33,216 nucleotides of DNA from positions 1-33,216 of the forward strand of contig CAZBNJ010000019.1 in the NCBI GenBank assembly GCA_964493515.1, read 5' to 3'. Made by a program: the position numbers and the translations under genes. The notes beneath the pieces are model-generated. The model did no database searches. It saw only the letters and a program-made list of their open reading frames with translations, and was not told where the DNA came from. The stretch is from CANRIN01 sp964493515. GTDB taxonomy: Bacteria > Bacillota > Clostridia > Oscillospirales > JAAYOS01. This document shows, piece after piece, positions 13,558-21,740 of this stretch (position 1 is its first letter; the number at the start of each line of letters is the position of its first letter).

Positions 13558-15159
13558 TCAGTTCTTTGAGAGGGAGAAGGTTATATCCACGGTGCCGTCG
13601 CCCAGTCGCGCCTTCAGGTCGGTCACATCGCGTATCTTTCCGAGACGCGTGAAATCCCATGTGTTCGTGTCGTAGTAGATGGTTATGCTGCTACCAAGGT
13701 AGAGTATCACGTCGCCCGGTTCGGTAACGATGTGCTCGTCGTTTCGTGGAAGGGTGGTGCCCAGCGAGCCGACCTTTTCAAAGTTGCCGTAGTCGCTCAT
13801 GCTAATCGTCAGCGGCCCGCTTTTTAGCAGCTCACGGAACGCGTCGGCTGATGAGTTTGCCGCAAAGTCGGCCTCAAAAGTGTTGCTTCCCGCAGTGATG
13901 TAGAACACGCTCTGCGCCTCCGTTTCGCTTGTGGTATCGGGCAGATCCAGACCGCTAACCCAATCGGAGACGGTCGACGCGGACGCGCCTCCGGCAAAGC
14001 GCCTGCCGGTAATCCAATCTGCGCCGACGGCAATGTCCTTTATGCCGCTGTCGTTGTACGGACTGCTGCCGGAGGTGCAGAACGGTATCACCGTCTTGCC
14101 CGAGAAGTCGTAGCTTTCGATAAACGTGTAGATTATTCTCGGAGCGCGTCCCCACCATATCGGATAGCCGATGAAAACCGTGTCGTACTGCTCAAACCCG
14201 CTCACGCTGTCGCTGATGGCGGGACGGGCGGTGTCGTCGTTCTGCTCGCGGTTTGCGCGGCAATCGGTGTTGTAGTTCAGGTCGGCTGCGGTGTACGGCA
14301 CTGACGGTGTTATCTCGTAGAGGTCGGCTCGGTCGCCGAGTGCCGTCGCGATGTGCTGAGCAATTCCCGCGGTGTTGCTGGTGCAGGAGAAGTAAGCGAC
14401 CAGTACGCGGCCGCTCTCGGACGGCGCGGGCACAGGCGTAGCGCTGGGCGCGGGTGCAGGGGGTTGTGCCGTGCCGCCGGAGGGTCGGTTGTCCGCTTCG
14501 GGAGCGGAGGTGGGCTCGGACGTGGGATCTGTTGCTTCGGCAGGGGACTGAGCTGCGTCGTTTGCGAGCATTGACGCGACCTCGGCGCGGACAGCCAAGC
14601 CCTGCGGGTCAAAGATGTTGTCGCCCTTACCGCTCATTATGCCGTGCTCGCGTGCCCACGCGACGGCTGTGACGGCATAGGGAAGGATGCTTTCGCTGTC
14701 GGCAAAGCCGCCGTCGCCCTCCTCCTCAGGACTGCCGGACAGTCGCCAGAAGATGGTGGCAAGCTGCTCGCGTGTGACCGGATCGTTCGTGCCGAACAGG
14801 CCGTCGCCGTAGCCGTTTATCACGCCCTGCTGTACCGCCCACAGAACGGCGGACGAGTACCACTGGCCGTCAAGCGTGTCGGTAAATCCGTCGTCGCCAT
14901 CGACCTCGGGCTTATCGGCTCTGCGATAGAGTGCGGTGGCGAGCATCGCGCGGGTTATGCTGCCGTTCGGGTCGAATCGTCCGTCGCCGACGCCGTCCAT
15001 AAGACCGTTTTCGCGGCAATAGCGAACCGCGTCGCAGAACCAGTCGTCGGCGGATACGTCGGAAAAACCGGTGTCTTCGGCGGCACACGCCGTGACCGCC
15101 AACGTGAACAGCATAACTGCCGCAAGCAGCAATGCGCCTATCTGTTTGAAATTCTTCAT
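13558..15159 (-). CDS. secreted SLH-repeat protein fused to flavodoxin and cyclophilin-like domains
   Basis: 533-residue surface protein in five parts. Signal peptide (1-27; VTAC also fits a lipobox with Cys25). Three S-layer homology repeats (about 31-80, 90-140, 151-200), which bind cell-wall polymers. A Pro/Ser/Thr linker (205-249). A flavodoxin-like domain (251-403) with the FMN phosphate loop SCTSNTAGIA and GYPIWWGRAP. A C-terminal beta domain (about 417-531; GPLTISMSDYGNFEKVGSLG, GDVILYLGSSITIYYD) resembling the Cyclophil_like2 family. Flavodoxin plus this domain is known in Firmicutes; anchoring it outside by SLH repeats suggests extracellular flavin redox chemistry, an inference. Start follows AAAGGAG; single-gene unit with its own promoter and terminator. 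Confidence 0.88.
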   Translation of the reverse strand: MKNFKQIGALLLAAVMLFTLAVTACAAEDTGFSDVSADDWFCDAVRYCRENGLMDGVGDGRFDPNGSITRAMLATALYRRADKPEVDGDDGFTDTLDGQWYSSAVLWAVQQGVINGYGDGLFGTNDPVTREQLATIFWRLSGSPEEEGDGGFADSESILPYAVTAVAWAREHGIMSGKGDNIFDPQGLAVRAEVASMLANDAAQSPAEATDPTSEPTSAPEADNRPSGGTAQPPAPAPSATPVPAPSESGRVLVAYFSCTSNTAGIAQHIATALGDRADLYEITPSVPYTAADLNYNTDCRANREQNDDTARPAISDSVSGFEQYDTVFIGYPIWWGRAPRIIYTFIESYDFSGKTVIPFCTSGSSPYNDSGIKDIAVGADWITGRRFAGGASASTVSDWVSGLDLPDTTSETEAQSVFYITAGSNTFEADFAANSSADAFRELLKSGPLTISMSDYGNFEKVGSLGTTLPRNDEHIVTEPGDVILYLGSSITIYYDTNTWDFTRLGKIRDVTDLKARLGDGTVDITFSLSKN

Positions 15160-15202
15160 TTGTCGTCGCTCCTTTGGTGGTTGTGCGGGTATCCCGTATG
15201 AG

Positions 15203-15232
15203 ATTATACCGCAGGGGAGCGTTTTCTGGCAA
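15203..15232 (-). promoter_or_regulatory. sigma-A promoter of the SLH-flavodoxin gene
   Basis: Minus strand: TTGCCA (15227-15232), 18-bp spacer, TATAAT (15203-15208). Confidence 0.75.
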
Positions 15233-15303
15233 ATACCTGTTTTCTATAACGATTTATGCCTGAGGAGCATAGAACTTGTGTGCCGTCAAAGCGAGGGAAG
15301 GTG

Positions 15304-15340
15304 AAAAAACGAGCCACGGGTCTGTACAACCTGCGGCTCG
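15304..15340 (-). terminator. terminator downstream of the mrr-like gene
   Basis: CGAGCC / GGCTCG stem with partly paired interior, followed on the minus strand by T6 (15304-15309). It ends the transporter-mrr unit. Confidence 0.8.
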
Positions 15341-15369
15341 CTGGGCTTTTGATGCGACGATTAATGCTT

Positions 15370-16281
15370 TTACAACTCCTCCGAGAAGAAATCGCTATCA
15401 ACTTTCTTCACTTCATAGGTGTGCTCTATTGAAACGCCGACATTGTGTTTTATCATCAACTTTGTTAAAGCCAGTCCATCGACTAAAACTACTTTTGCTC
15501 CAAGCAGATTGTTTGCATACTGGATTGCCCCATTGGAGAACTTTGCAGTCGTGATAAAGAGTCCCTTCTGCGCCTGTTGACCCTGAAGCGCTCCAACAAA
15601 TTTCTGAATCTCCGGAGTGCCGACCGTTTGGTCAGTTGCCCACTGTTTTGCCTGAATATAAATGCTACTGAATCCAAGTTGGTCTTCTTTTATTATGCCA
15701 TCTATCCCACCATCGTTGGATTGTTTGGTAACCTTACCTGCATTATCTATACCGCTGCCATATCCCATATGAAGCAGCAAACTTACAACTAGTTTTTCAA
15801 ACTCTGTTGGCGACAATCTCATCACTTCATCCATGAGTTGGCTTGCCAATGCGGCTTCTATTTGCTTAAAAGCAGCATCCAAAACTTCTGTGGGAGATTC
15901 ATCTTTTTCCTCATCAACGAAACCTGTGGCATCGGAAGTCATGATATTGCGAAACTCTTGGAACTTTTCTGATTTCTCTAAATACTTTAAATTAATTTCT
16001 TTGCCAGAAGCTAAAGCTGCCTTTCCTGCATCGGTTATGCGATATTTGCCTCTTGAAGGAATTTCGATAAGACCGGCTTTATCTAAATAAAATTTTGCCC
16101 ATCCGACGCGGTTGTCAAATGTACTTTGTCTTCCGCTTGGAAGCATTTCCGAAAGGTCTTTTTCTGAAAGCTGCATATCGGATGCAAGTATTTGTCTTAC
16201 TTCTTTCGCAGTATGCAACGCCCCATCTCCAATTGCACGCAGGAAACCCTCAAATAATTCAAAAAACTTCGGAACTGCCAT
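15370..16281 (-). CDS. mrr: Mrr-type restriction endonuclease
   Basis: 303-residue protein with the two-domain Mrr layout. Residues 1-95 are a winged-helix recognition domain (VGWAKFYLDKAGLIEIPSRGKYRITDAG). Residues about 155-290 are the PD-(D/E)xK-like nuclease domain: FEKLVVSLLLHMGYG, catalytic Asp194 in NDGGIDG, and Gln210-Ala-Lys212 in YIQAKQW. Mrr enzymes cut modified DNA, commonly methylated, as a type IV defence. The gene is clearly AT-richer than its neighbours and uses different codons, suggesting horizontal acquisition. No own promoter is obvious: it starts 20 bp after the phosphate-transporter stop with AGGAGG, so it probably depends on read-through. Confidence 0.9.
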   Translation of the reverse strand: MAVPKFFELFEGFLRAIGDGALHTAKEVRQILASDMQLSEKDLSEMLPSGRQSTFDNRVGWAKFYLDKAGLIEIPSRGKYRITDAGKAALASGKEINLKYLEKSEKFQEFRNIMTSDATGFVDEEKDESPTEVLDAAFKQIEAALASQLMDEVMRLSPTEFEKLVVSLLLHMGYGSGIDNAGKVTKQSNDGGIDGIIKEDQLGFSSIYIQAKQWATDQTVGTPEIQKFVGALQGQQAQKGLFITTAKFSNGAIQYANNLLGAKVVLVDGLALTKLMIKHNVGVSIEHTYEVKKVDSDFFSEEL

Positions 16282-16301
16282 TTATTAACCTCCTAATCTT
16301 T

Positions 16302-18122
16302 CTATTTCTCAGCCTCGCGCGTCGATTTGTAGCTTGCGAGGTTGTCCAGATACTTCGCATGATATGCCGCGAAGTTCTCCTGATAGTCGCTGGTCTTGCC
16401 CTTATGTATCGCGCGGAGGTAGTCGTGGAAGTCGAACTCGTGGCTGCGGTCGACGGATGCCTGCGCGTGCTGTACTATCGCGACGGCGATGGTCGAGCAG
16501 TGGTCGCTGATACGCTCCAGGTTGGTTATAAGCTCGAGGAAGAGCGTGCCGCTTATGACGGTGCACTCGCCGGCTTTCAGACGCTCGATGTGCGCGTTTT
16601 TCAGGTTGTCACGCAGCAGATCGACCACCTGCTCGAGCGGCTCGACCTTCAGCGCGAGCTGCGCGTCCTTGGTGCGGTAGCTGTGCAGCGTGATGTGGAG
16701 TATCTCGTCGATGGCGTCGAGTATCGCCTGACACTCGCGCTTTGCCGACGGTGTGAACTCGACGGAGTTGTCCTTCATCTGTTCGGCGACCTCGACGAGG
16801 TTTATTACATAGTCGCCGATACGCTCCCAGTCGCCAACGGCGTGGAGGATGTCGTTTACCCGTGTGTTCTCCGTAAAGGATACGCTGCGGTTGGTCAGCG
16901 ACACGAGATAGTCGTCGACGCGGACCTCGTTTTTGTCTATCACGTCCTCACGCTCGTTTATCGTAGCGGCGCGCTTCGGGTCATAGCCGACCGACAGCAG
17001 CTCGACCGCGTCGGCAAAGTTTTGCAGCGCGAGCGTTCCCATCTGCACGACGACCTCGTCCGCCTTGTCCAGCGCGAGCGAAGGGGAGGAGAGGAAGCGC
17101 TTGTCGAGTATGCTGACCTCGATCTCTTTTGCGGAGGGCTTGTCCTTTATGGTTATGGTCGCGAGCTTGAGCAGCAGCTTGTTGAACGGCAGCAGCAGCA
17201 CGGTGCCGAACGCGTTGAAGGCGAGGTGGAACAGCGCGATATCGATGCGGTTCATCGACGCGTCCCAGAAGGGAAGCCCGACAAACGCCTGGACCCCGTA
17301 CAGCAGCGCGAGGAACACGACCGTGCCGATTATGTTGAAGTAGAGGTGTATCATCGCGGCGCGGCGCGCGTTTTTGCTCGCTCCGACGGCGCTCAGCAGC
17401 GCGGTGACGCAGGTGCCGATGTTCTGTCCGAGAATTATCGGGGCCGCCATGTTAAAGCGTATCGCGCCGGTGGAGGTGAGCGCCTGGAGTATGCCTATCG
17501 ACGCCGACGAGCTTTGCAGCACGGCGGTGATGAACATGCCCACAAACACGCCGAGCACCGGATTTGAGACCGCGGTGAGCATATTGATAAACACCGGGCT
17601 GTCCTTGATGCCCGAACCGGACACGGTCTGTTCCATCGTGACCATGCCGAAGAAGAGGATGCCGAGACCCATGAGTATCTGACCGAGATCGTGCTTGCGT
17701 CCCGACTTGTACACCATGTACAGTATCACGCCGGCTATGCAGATAAGCGGCGCGAGCGAGGAGGGGTTGAGCAGCTGCAGCGCAAGGCTCTTGCCGTTGA
17801 TGTCGCCGAGCGCGAGGATGAAGGAGGTTGCCGTAGTGCCGATGTTTGCGCCGAATATTACGCCCACTGCCTGACCTAACCGCATGATGCCGGCGTTGAC
17901 GAATCCGACCACCATGACGGTGGTTGCGGCGGAGCTTTGTATGACCGCAGTGACGCCCGCTCCGACCAGCACGCCCATAAGCAGCTTGCCGGTGAGTCGT
18001 TCGAGTATCGCCTCCATGCGTCCGCTGGACAGCTTCTCCAGTCCGTTGCCCATTATGGTCATTCCGAACAGGAAGAAGGCAATGCCTCCGCAGAGCGAGA
18101 TCACTTCGAGTATCCCAAACAA
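16302..18122 (-). CDS. Na+/phosphate cotransporter fused to a PhoU-like domain
   Basis: 606-residue membrane transporter of the NptA/NPT2 family. Two inverted halves carry the paired QSS motifs (GVTAVIQSSAATTVMVVGF and FITAVLQSSSASIGI). The cytosolic C-terminal third (about 345-600) is a PhoU-like helical domain. It should import phosphate with sodium, regulated by the PhoU part. I chose a TTG at 18122 (GGGGAGGTG 6 bases upstream; MFGILEV fits the family's usual start). Open codons further upstream, including an ATG at 18167, lie in or right at the promoter at 18166-18193 and cannot be translated from it. It is divergent from the membrane pyrophosphatase gene and followed by mrr without a terminator. 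Confidence 0.9.
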   Translation of the reverse strand: MFGILEVISLCGGIAFFLFGMTIMGNGLEKLSSGRMEAILERLTGKLLMGVLVGAGVTAVIQSSAATTVMVVGFVNAGIMRLGQAVGVIFGANIGTTATSFILALGDINGKSLALQLLNPSSLAPLICIAGVILYMVYKSGRKHDLGQILMGLGILFFGMVTMEQTVSGSGIKDSPVFINMLTAVSNPVLGVFVGMFITAVLQSSSASIGILQALTSTGAIRFNMAAPIILGQNIGTCVTALLSAVGASKNARRAAMIHLYFNIIGTVVFLALLYGVQAFVGLPFWDASMNRIDIALFHLAFNAFGTVLLLPFNKLLLKLATITIKDKPSAKEIEVSILDKRFLSSPSLALDKADEVVVQMGTLALQNFADAVELLSVGYDPKRAATINEREDVIDKNEVRVDDYLVSLTNRSVSFTENTRVNDILHAVGDWERIGDYVINLVEVAEQMKDNSVEFTPSAKRECQAILDAIDEILHITLHSYRTKDAQLALKVEPLEQVVDLLRDNLKNAHIERLKAGECTVISGTLFLELITNLERISDHCSTIAVAIVQHAQASVDRSHEFDFHDYLRAIHKGKTSDYQENFAAYHAKYLDNLASYKSTREAEK

Positions 18123-18165
18123 ATCGACACCTCCCCGAAAAAAGTCGCAATCTTCTACAACTACC

Positions 18166-18193
18166 ATTATATCGTATATCCCGCCACAGTCAA
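18166..18193 (-). promoter_or_regulatory. sigma-A promoter of the phosphate transporter gene
   Basis: Minus strand: TTGACT (18188-18193), 16-bp spacer, TATAAT (18166-18171). It decides the start of the transporter, since upstream in-frame codons fall inside it. Confidence 0.8.
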
Positions 18194-18239
18194 ACATAAT
18201 TTTCCCAAAATCAAATTTTCGTGCATTTCAACTAATACC

Positions 18240-18263
18240 GCGCATATGCCGAGCTGTATGCGC
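18240..18263. repeat. inverted repeat between the divergent phosphate genes
   Basis: GCGCATA (18240-18246) / TATGCGC (18257-18263), spacing 10 bp, in the 300-bp divergent region between the transporter and pyrophosphatase starts. It could be a shared operator. The rest of this gap holds the two promoters and AT-rich DNA. Confidence 0.4.
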
Positions 18264-18303
18264 ATGATGTATATATTTAAATAGGAGAAAAGCAAATTAT
18301 GGC

Positions 18304-18332
18304 TTGACAATCACGGTGACCTTTGATATATT
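18304..18332 (+). promoter_or_regulatory. strong sigma-A promoter of the pyrophosphatase gene
   Basis: Perfect TTGACA (18304-18309), 17-bp spacer, TATATT (18327-18332). The transcript would have a leader of about 80 bases. Confidence 0.85.
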
Positions 18333-18421
18333 CTAAATTGGTTGGATTTGGAGCTTACATAAAGATCCGACCGAACAAGTATTTCAATACGCCTACGGGC
18401 GAAGGAAAGGAATGTAGGTTT

Positions 18422-20590
18422 ATGGATAGTTGGCTGATACTAATGGTTGTGGCCGCGGTCCTCGCCCTTGCATTCGCCATGTTCAACTTCGCGAAAGTGA
18501 AGAAGATGGACGAAGGTACGGACAGGATGAAGCAGATCGCCTCGGCTATCCGCGTCGGCGCAAACGCGTTCATCCGCTACGAGTACAAGATCCTTGTGAT
18601 CGTTGTGCTTATCGTTGCGGTGTGCCTGTGGCTTGCGCTTGAGTGGTATGTCGCGGTGGCGCTGCTTGTCGGCTCGGTGATGAGCGCCTGCGCGGGTTGG
18701 ATCGGAATGAAGATCGCGACCTACGCAAACGTTCGCGTCACCAACGAGGCGCGCACCACGAAGAACCTGGGCAAGACGCTCAAGGTCGCGTTCCGCGGCG
18801 GCAGCGTCATGGGTCTGTGCGTGGGCGGTTTCGCTCTGCTCGGACTGTTCCTCATGTACATAATTTTCGGTGTCGGACTCGGCTGGCTTGAAATCACCAA
18901 TGCGTCGAAGTCTTGGCTGACTAACATCGACATGCTGCCCTTCCCGAACCTCATCACCGGCTATGCGCTCGGCTGCTCGCTGGTGGCGATGTTCAACCGT
19001 GTCGGCGGCGGTATCTACACCAAGGCTGCGGACATGGGCGCCGACCTGGTCGGCAAGACCGAGGCGCACATCCCGGAGGACGACCCGCGTAACCCGGCGA
19101 CTATCGCCGACAACGTGGGCGACAACGTCGGCGACGTTGCGGGACTTGGCTCCGACCTGCTCGAGAGCTATGTCGCGTCGATCGTATCGGCGGTCGTTCT
19201 TGCGTATAACCTCGTGCTCGCGGGTGCGGATATAGCTCCCGAGCTGCTCACCAAGCTCTATCTGTTCCCGGTCGCGTTTGCAGGTATCGGACTTATCGCC
19301 TGCTGCCTGGGCATCGCCTGGCTGCTGATTAAGAACCTCAGCAACACCAAGAACGTCCACGGTATGCTCAACGGCGCGACATGGATAGCTGCGGGAATCA
19401 CGATAGTCGGCGGCTTTGTAGCGTCCAAGTTCCTGTTCGACGGCATGGATGTCGGCGGCCTCGGCGTCACCTTCAAGGCGGGCTTCCTCTCGCCGTGGAT
19501 CGCGGCGACGATAGGCGTCGTTGCGGGCGTGGTCATCGGCGTTATAGCCGAGTTCTACACCAGCGCCGACTATAACCCGACCAAGCGTCTGGCAGCCGCC
19601 TCCGAGGAGGGCTCGGCGCTGACCATCACCAGCGGTCTCGCGCTTGGTATGCGCTCCTGCATGATGCCCTGCATCATCCTCGGCGCGGGCATAATCACCG
19701 CTTACTACATCTCCGGCCTGTACGGCGTCGCGATGAGCGCGATGGGCATGCTCAGCTTCGTCACCGCCACCGTCTCGGTCGACACCTACGGCCCGATCTC
19801 GGATAACGCCGGCGGTATCGCGGAGATGAGCCACCTCGAGCCGGAAGTCCGCGAGATAACCGACACGCTCGACTCGGTCGGCAACACCACCGCGGCTATC
19901 GGCAAGGGATTTGCCATCGGCTCGGGCGCGCTTGCGGCTCTGTCACTGATGATAAGCTATATGTACTCCTACGGCGGTAGCGCGAACATCGACGCGAACA
20001 CCCTCGTTCCGATACTCAACATAACCAACCCGATGACGCTTGCCGGCGCGATAGTCGGCGGCGCGCTCCCGTTCCTCTTCTCGGGCATCCTTATCGACGC
20101 GGTCGCGAAGGCTGCGCGTAAGATGGTCGACGAGGTCCGCCGTCAGTTCCAGACCATCCCCGGCATCCTTGAGGGAACCGCCGATCCGGATTATAAGACC
20201 TGCATTGAGATCTCGTCGAAGGGCGCCATCTCCGAGATGAAGTTCCCGGCGATACTCGCGGTCATCATCCCGGTCCTCTGCGGCTTCCTGTTCGGACCTG
20301 AGTTTGTCGGCGGCGTGCTCATCGGCTCGACCGTGTGCGCTATCATGATAGCGATATTCACCGGAAACGCCGGCGGTGCGTGGGACAACGGCAAGAAGTA
20401 CATCGAGCAGGGCGGCATCGAGGGCGCGAGCAAGGGTTCGCCCACGCATGACGCCGCAGTCGTCGGCGACACGGTTGGCGATCCGCTCAAGGACACCGTC
20501 GGCCCGTGCATGGACATCTTCATCAAGATCATGTCCACCGTCTCGCTTATCGCCGTCGCGGTGTTCAGCCAGTATCACCTGTTTGGATAA
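18422..20590 (+). CDS. hppA: membrane-bound ion-pumping pyrophosphatase
   Basis: 722-residue integral membrane enzyme that hydrolyses pyrophosphate and pumps H+ or Na+ outward. The active-site blocks are intact: GGGIYTKAADMGADLVGKTEAHIPEDDPRNPATIADNVGDNVGDVAGLGSDLLESY is present at about residues 194-250, and GDTVGDPLKDT near the C-terminus. The determinant GNTTAAIGKG has Ala where K+-independent enzymes have Lys, indicating the K+-dependent class; Glu in SDLLESY is compatible with Na+ pumping. Around 16 hydrophobic helices. The ATG at 18422 is chosen because the frame upstream runs into the promoter. Divergent from a phosphate transporter; ended by the 20607-20644 terminator. Confidence 0.95.
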   Translation: MDSWLILMVVAAVLALAFAMFNFAKVKKMDEGTDRMKQIASAIRVGANAFIRYEYKILVIVVLIVAVCLWLALEWYVAVALLVGSVMSACAGWIGMKIATYANVRVTNEARTTKNLGKTLKVAFRGGSVMGLCVGGFALLGLFLMYIIFGVGLGWLEITNASKSWLTNIDMLPFPNLITGYALGCSLVAMFNRVGGGIYTKAADMGADLVGKTEAHIPEDDPRNPATIADNVGDNVGDVAGLGSDLLESYVASIVSAVVLAYNLVLAGADIAPELLTKLYLFPVAFAGIGLIACCLGIAWLLIKNLSNTKNVHGMLNGATWIAAGITIVGGFVASKFLFDGMDVGGLGVTFKAGFLSPWIAATIGVVAGVVIGVIAEFYTSADYNPTKRLAAASEEGSALTITSGLALGMRSCMMPCIILGAGIITAYYISGLYGVAMSAMGMLSFVTATVSVDTYGPISDNAGGIAEMSHLEPEVREITDTLDSVGNTTAAIGKGFAIGSGALAALSLMISYMYSYGGSANIDANTLVPILNITNPMTLAGAIVGGALPFLFSGILIDAVAKAARKMVDEVRRQFQTIPGILEGTADPDYKTCIEISSKGAISEMKFPAILAVIIPVLCGFLFGPEFVGGVLIGSTVCAIMIAIFTGNAGGAWDNGKKYIEQGGIEGASKGSPTHDAAVVGDTVGDPLKDTVGPCMDIFIKIMSTVSLIAVAVFSQYHLFG

Positions 20591-20606
20591 GCGATAAAAA
20601 CGATAG

Positions 20607-20644
20607 AAAGAAGCACAACCGCCTTTGGTTGTGCTTCTTTTTTT
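20607..20644 (+). terminator. intrinsic terminator of hppA
   Basis: AAAGAAGCACAACC / GGTTGTGCTTCTTT, loop GCCTTT, followed by further T residues. Confidence 0.92.
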
Positions 20645-20681
20645 CGGGAAAGAATATATTGGACTGAAGGAGGAATGAACC

Positions 20682-21656
20682 ATGTGTACAGCCGCAACCT
20701 ATAAGACAAAATGCTTCTATTTCGGGCGCACGCTCGACTATGAACAGAGCTACGGCGAGTATGTGGCGGTAACGCCGCGAAACTATCCGTTCAAGCTGCG
20801 TGCGGCGGGGGATATGCCTAACCACTACGCGATGATAGGCATGGCCCACGTCGTGGACGGATACCCGCTCTACTACGAAGCCGCAAACGAGAAGGGACTG
20901 TGTATGGCGGGACTGAACTTCGTCGGCAACGCCTGCTACTCAAAGCCGGTTGAGGGCAAGGATAACGTAGCGTCCTTCGAGTTTATTCCCTGGATACTCG
21001 GAAAATGCGCGACGATAGCCGAGGCGAGGACGCTGCTCGATCGCACCAACGTGACCGACGAACGCTTCAACGATAGGCTTCCGTCGGCGGAGCTGCACTG
21101 GATGATATCGGACAGGAGCGGCTCGCTTGTGGTCGAGTGCATGGCGGACGGGATGCACATATACGACGCTCCGATAGGCGTGATGACGAACAATCCGCCG
21201 TTCAACGTGCAGATGTTTGCGCTGAACAACTACATGGCGCTCACCACGGGAAATCCGACAAACAACTTCTGCAAGTCGCTGAATCTGTCCTGTTACAGCC
21301 GGGGCATGGGTGCGCTCGGACTGCCCGGAGACCTGTCCTCGATGTCGCGCTTTGCCCGCGCCGCGTTCGTAAAGGCAAACTCGGTATCGGGGGACGGCGA
21401 GACCGAGAGCGTAAGCCAGTTTTTCCACATCCTCGGTTCGGTCGACCAGCAGCGCGGATGCTGTCGGCTGGAGGGCGGCGAATATGAGATAACGATATAC
21501 ACCTGCTGCATAAACGCGGACAGGGGGATATTCTACTACACCAGCTACGACAACAGTCAGATATCGGCGGTCGACATGAACAGGGAGGATCTGAACGGCA
21601 GGTCGGTCGCGGCTTATCCGATGCTGACCGAGGGCCGGATAGCGTGGCAAAACTGA
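20682..21656 (+). CDS. choloylglycine hydrolase family protein (bile salt hydrolase / penicillin V acylase)
   Basis: 324-residue Ntn-hydrolase. Removal of Met1 exposes the catalytic Cys2. Other family active-site residues are in place: Arg16 and Asp19 (GRTLDYE), Asn79 (GLNF), Asn170/Asn171 (MTNNP), Arg223 (SMSRFAR). SRGMGALGLPGDLSS matches the bile-salt-hydrolase-type signature. Such enzymes cleave the amide of conjugated bile acids or of penicillin V / acyl-homoserine lactones; in a gut Firmicute bile-salt hydrolysis is likeliest, but activity cannot be read from sequence. No signal peptide, so cytoplasmic. AAGGAGG lies 8 bases before the ATG. No convincing separate promoter found after the hppA terminator. 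Confidence 0.9.
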   Translation: MCTAATYKTKCFYFGRTLDYEQSYGEYVAVTPRNYPFKLRAAGDMPNHYAMIGMAHVVDGYPLYYEAANEKGLCMAGLNFVGNACYSKPVEGKDNVASFEFIPWILGKCATIAEARTLLDRTNVTDERFNDRLPSAELHWMISDRSGSLVVECMADGMHIYDAPIGVMTNNPPFNVQMFALNNYMALTTGNPTNNFCKSLNLSCYSRGMGALGLPGDLSSMSRFARAAFVKANSVSGDGETESVSQFFHILGSVDQQRGCCRLEGGEYEITIYTCCINADRGIFYYTSYDNSQISAVDMNREDLNGRSVAAYPMLTEGRIAWQN

Positions 21657-21665
21657 AATTTGCAG

Positions 21666-21694
21666 TTGAAAATCGCTTCGTCGCGCGCTATAAT
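21666..21694 (+). promoter_or_regulatory. sigma-A promoter of the TIM-barrel isomerase-like gene
   Basis: TTGAAA (21666-21671), 17-bp spacer, TATAAT (21689-21694). Confidence 0.85.
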
Positions 21695-21740
21695 TAAGAC
21701 AACAATAACCGTGACAGAGCGGAAAACGTGGAGGTAGAAA

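Noticed and set aside
15340..16300. Direct repeats flanking the AT-rich mrr gene as signs of a mobile element
   Set aside because: Only a 5-base ATTAA match is shared near both ends, and there is no transposase or inverted repeat.
18123..18197. N-terminal extension of the phosphate transporter to an upstream start
   Set aside because: It overlaps the TTGACT/TATAAT promoter, so it is not transcribed. The TTG at 18122 has the ribosome site.
18440..19834. 464-codon antisense frame opposite hppA
   Set aside because: Highly charged translation without domains, opposite an unambiguous membrane enzyme.
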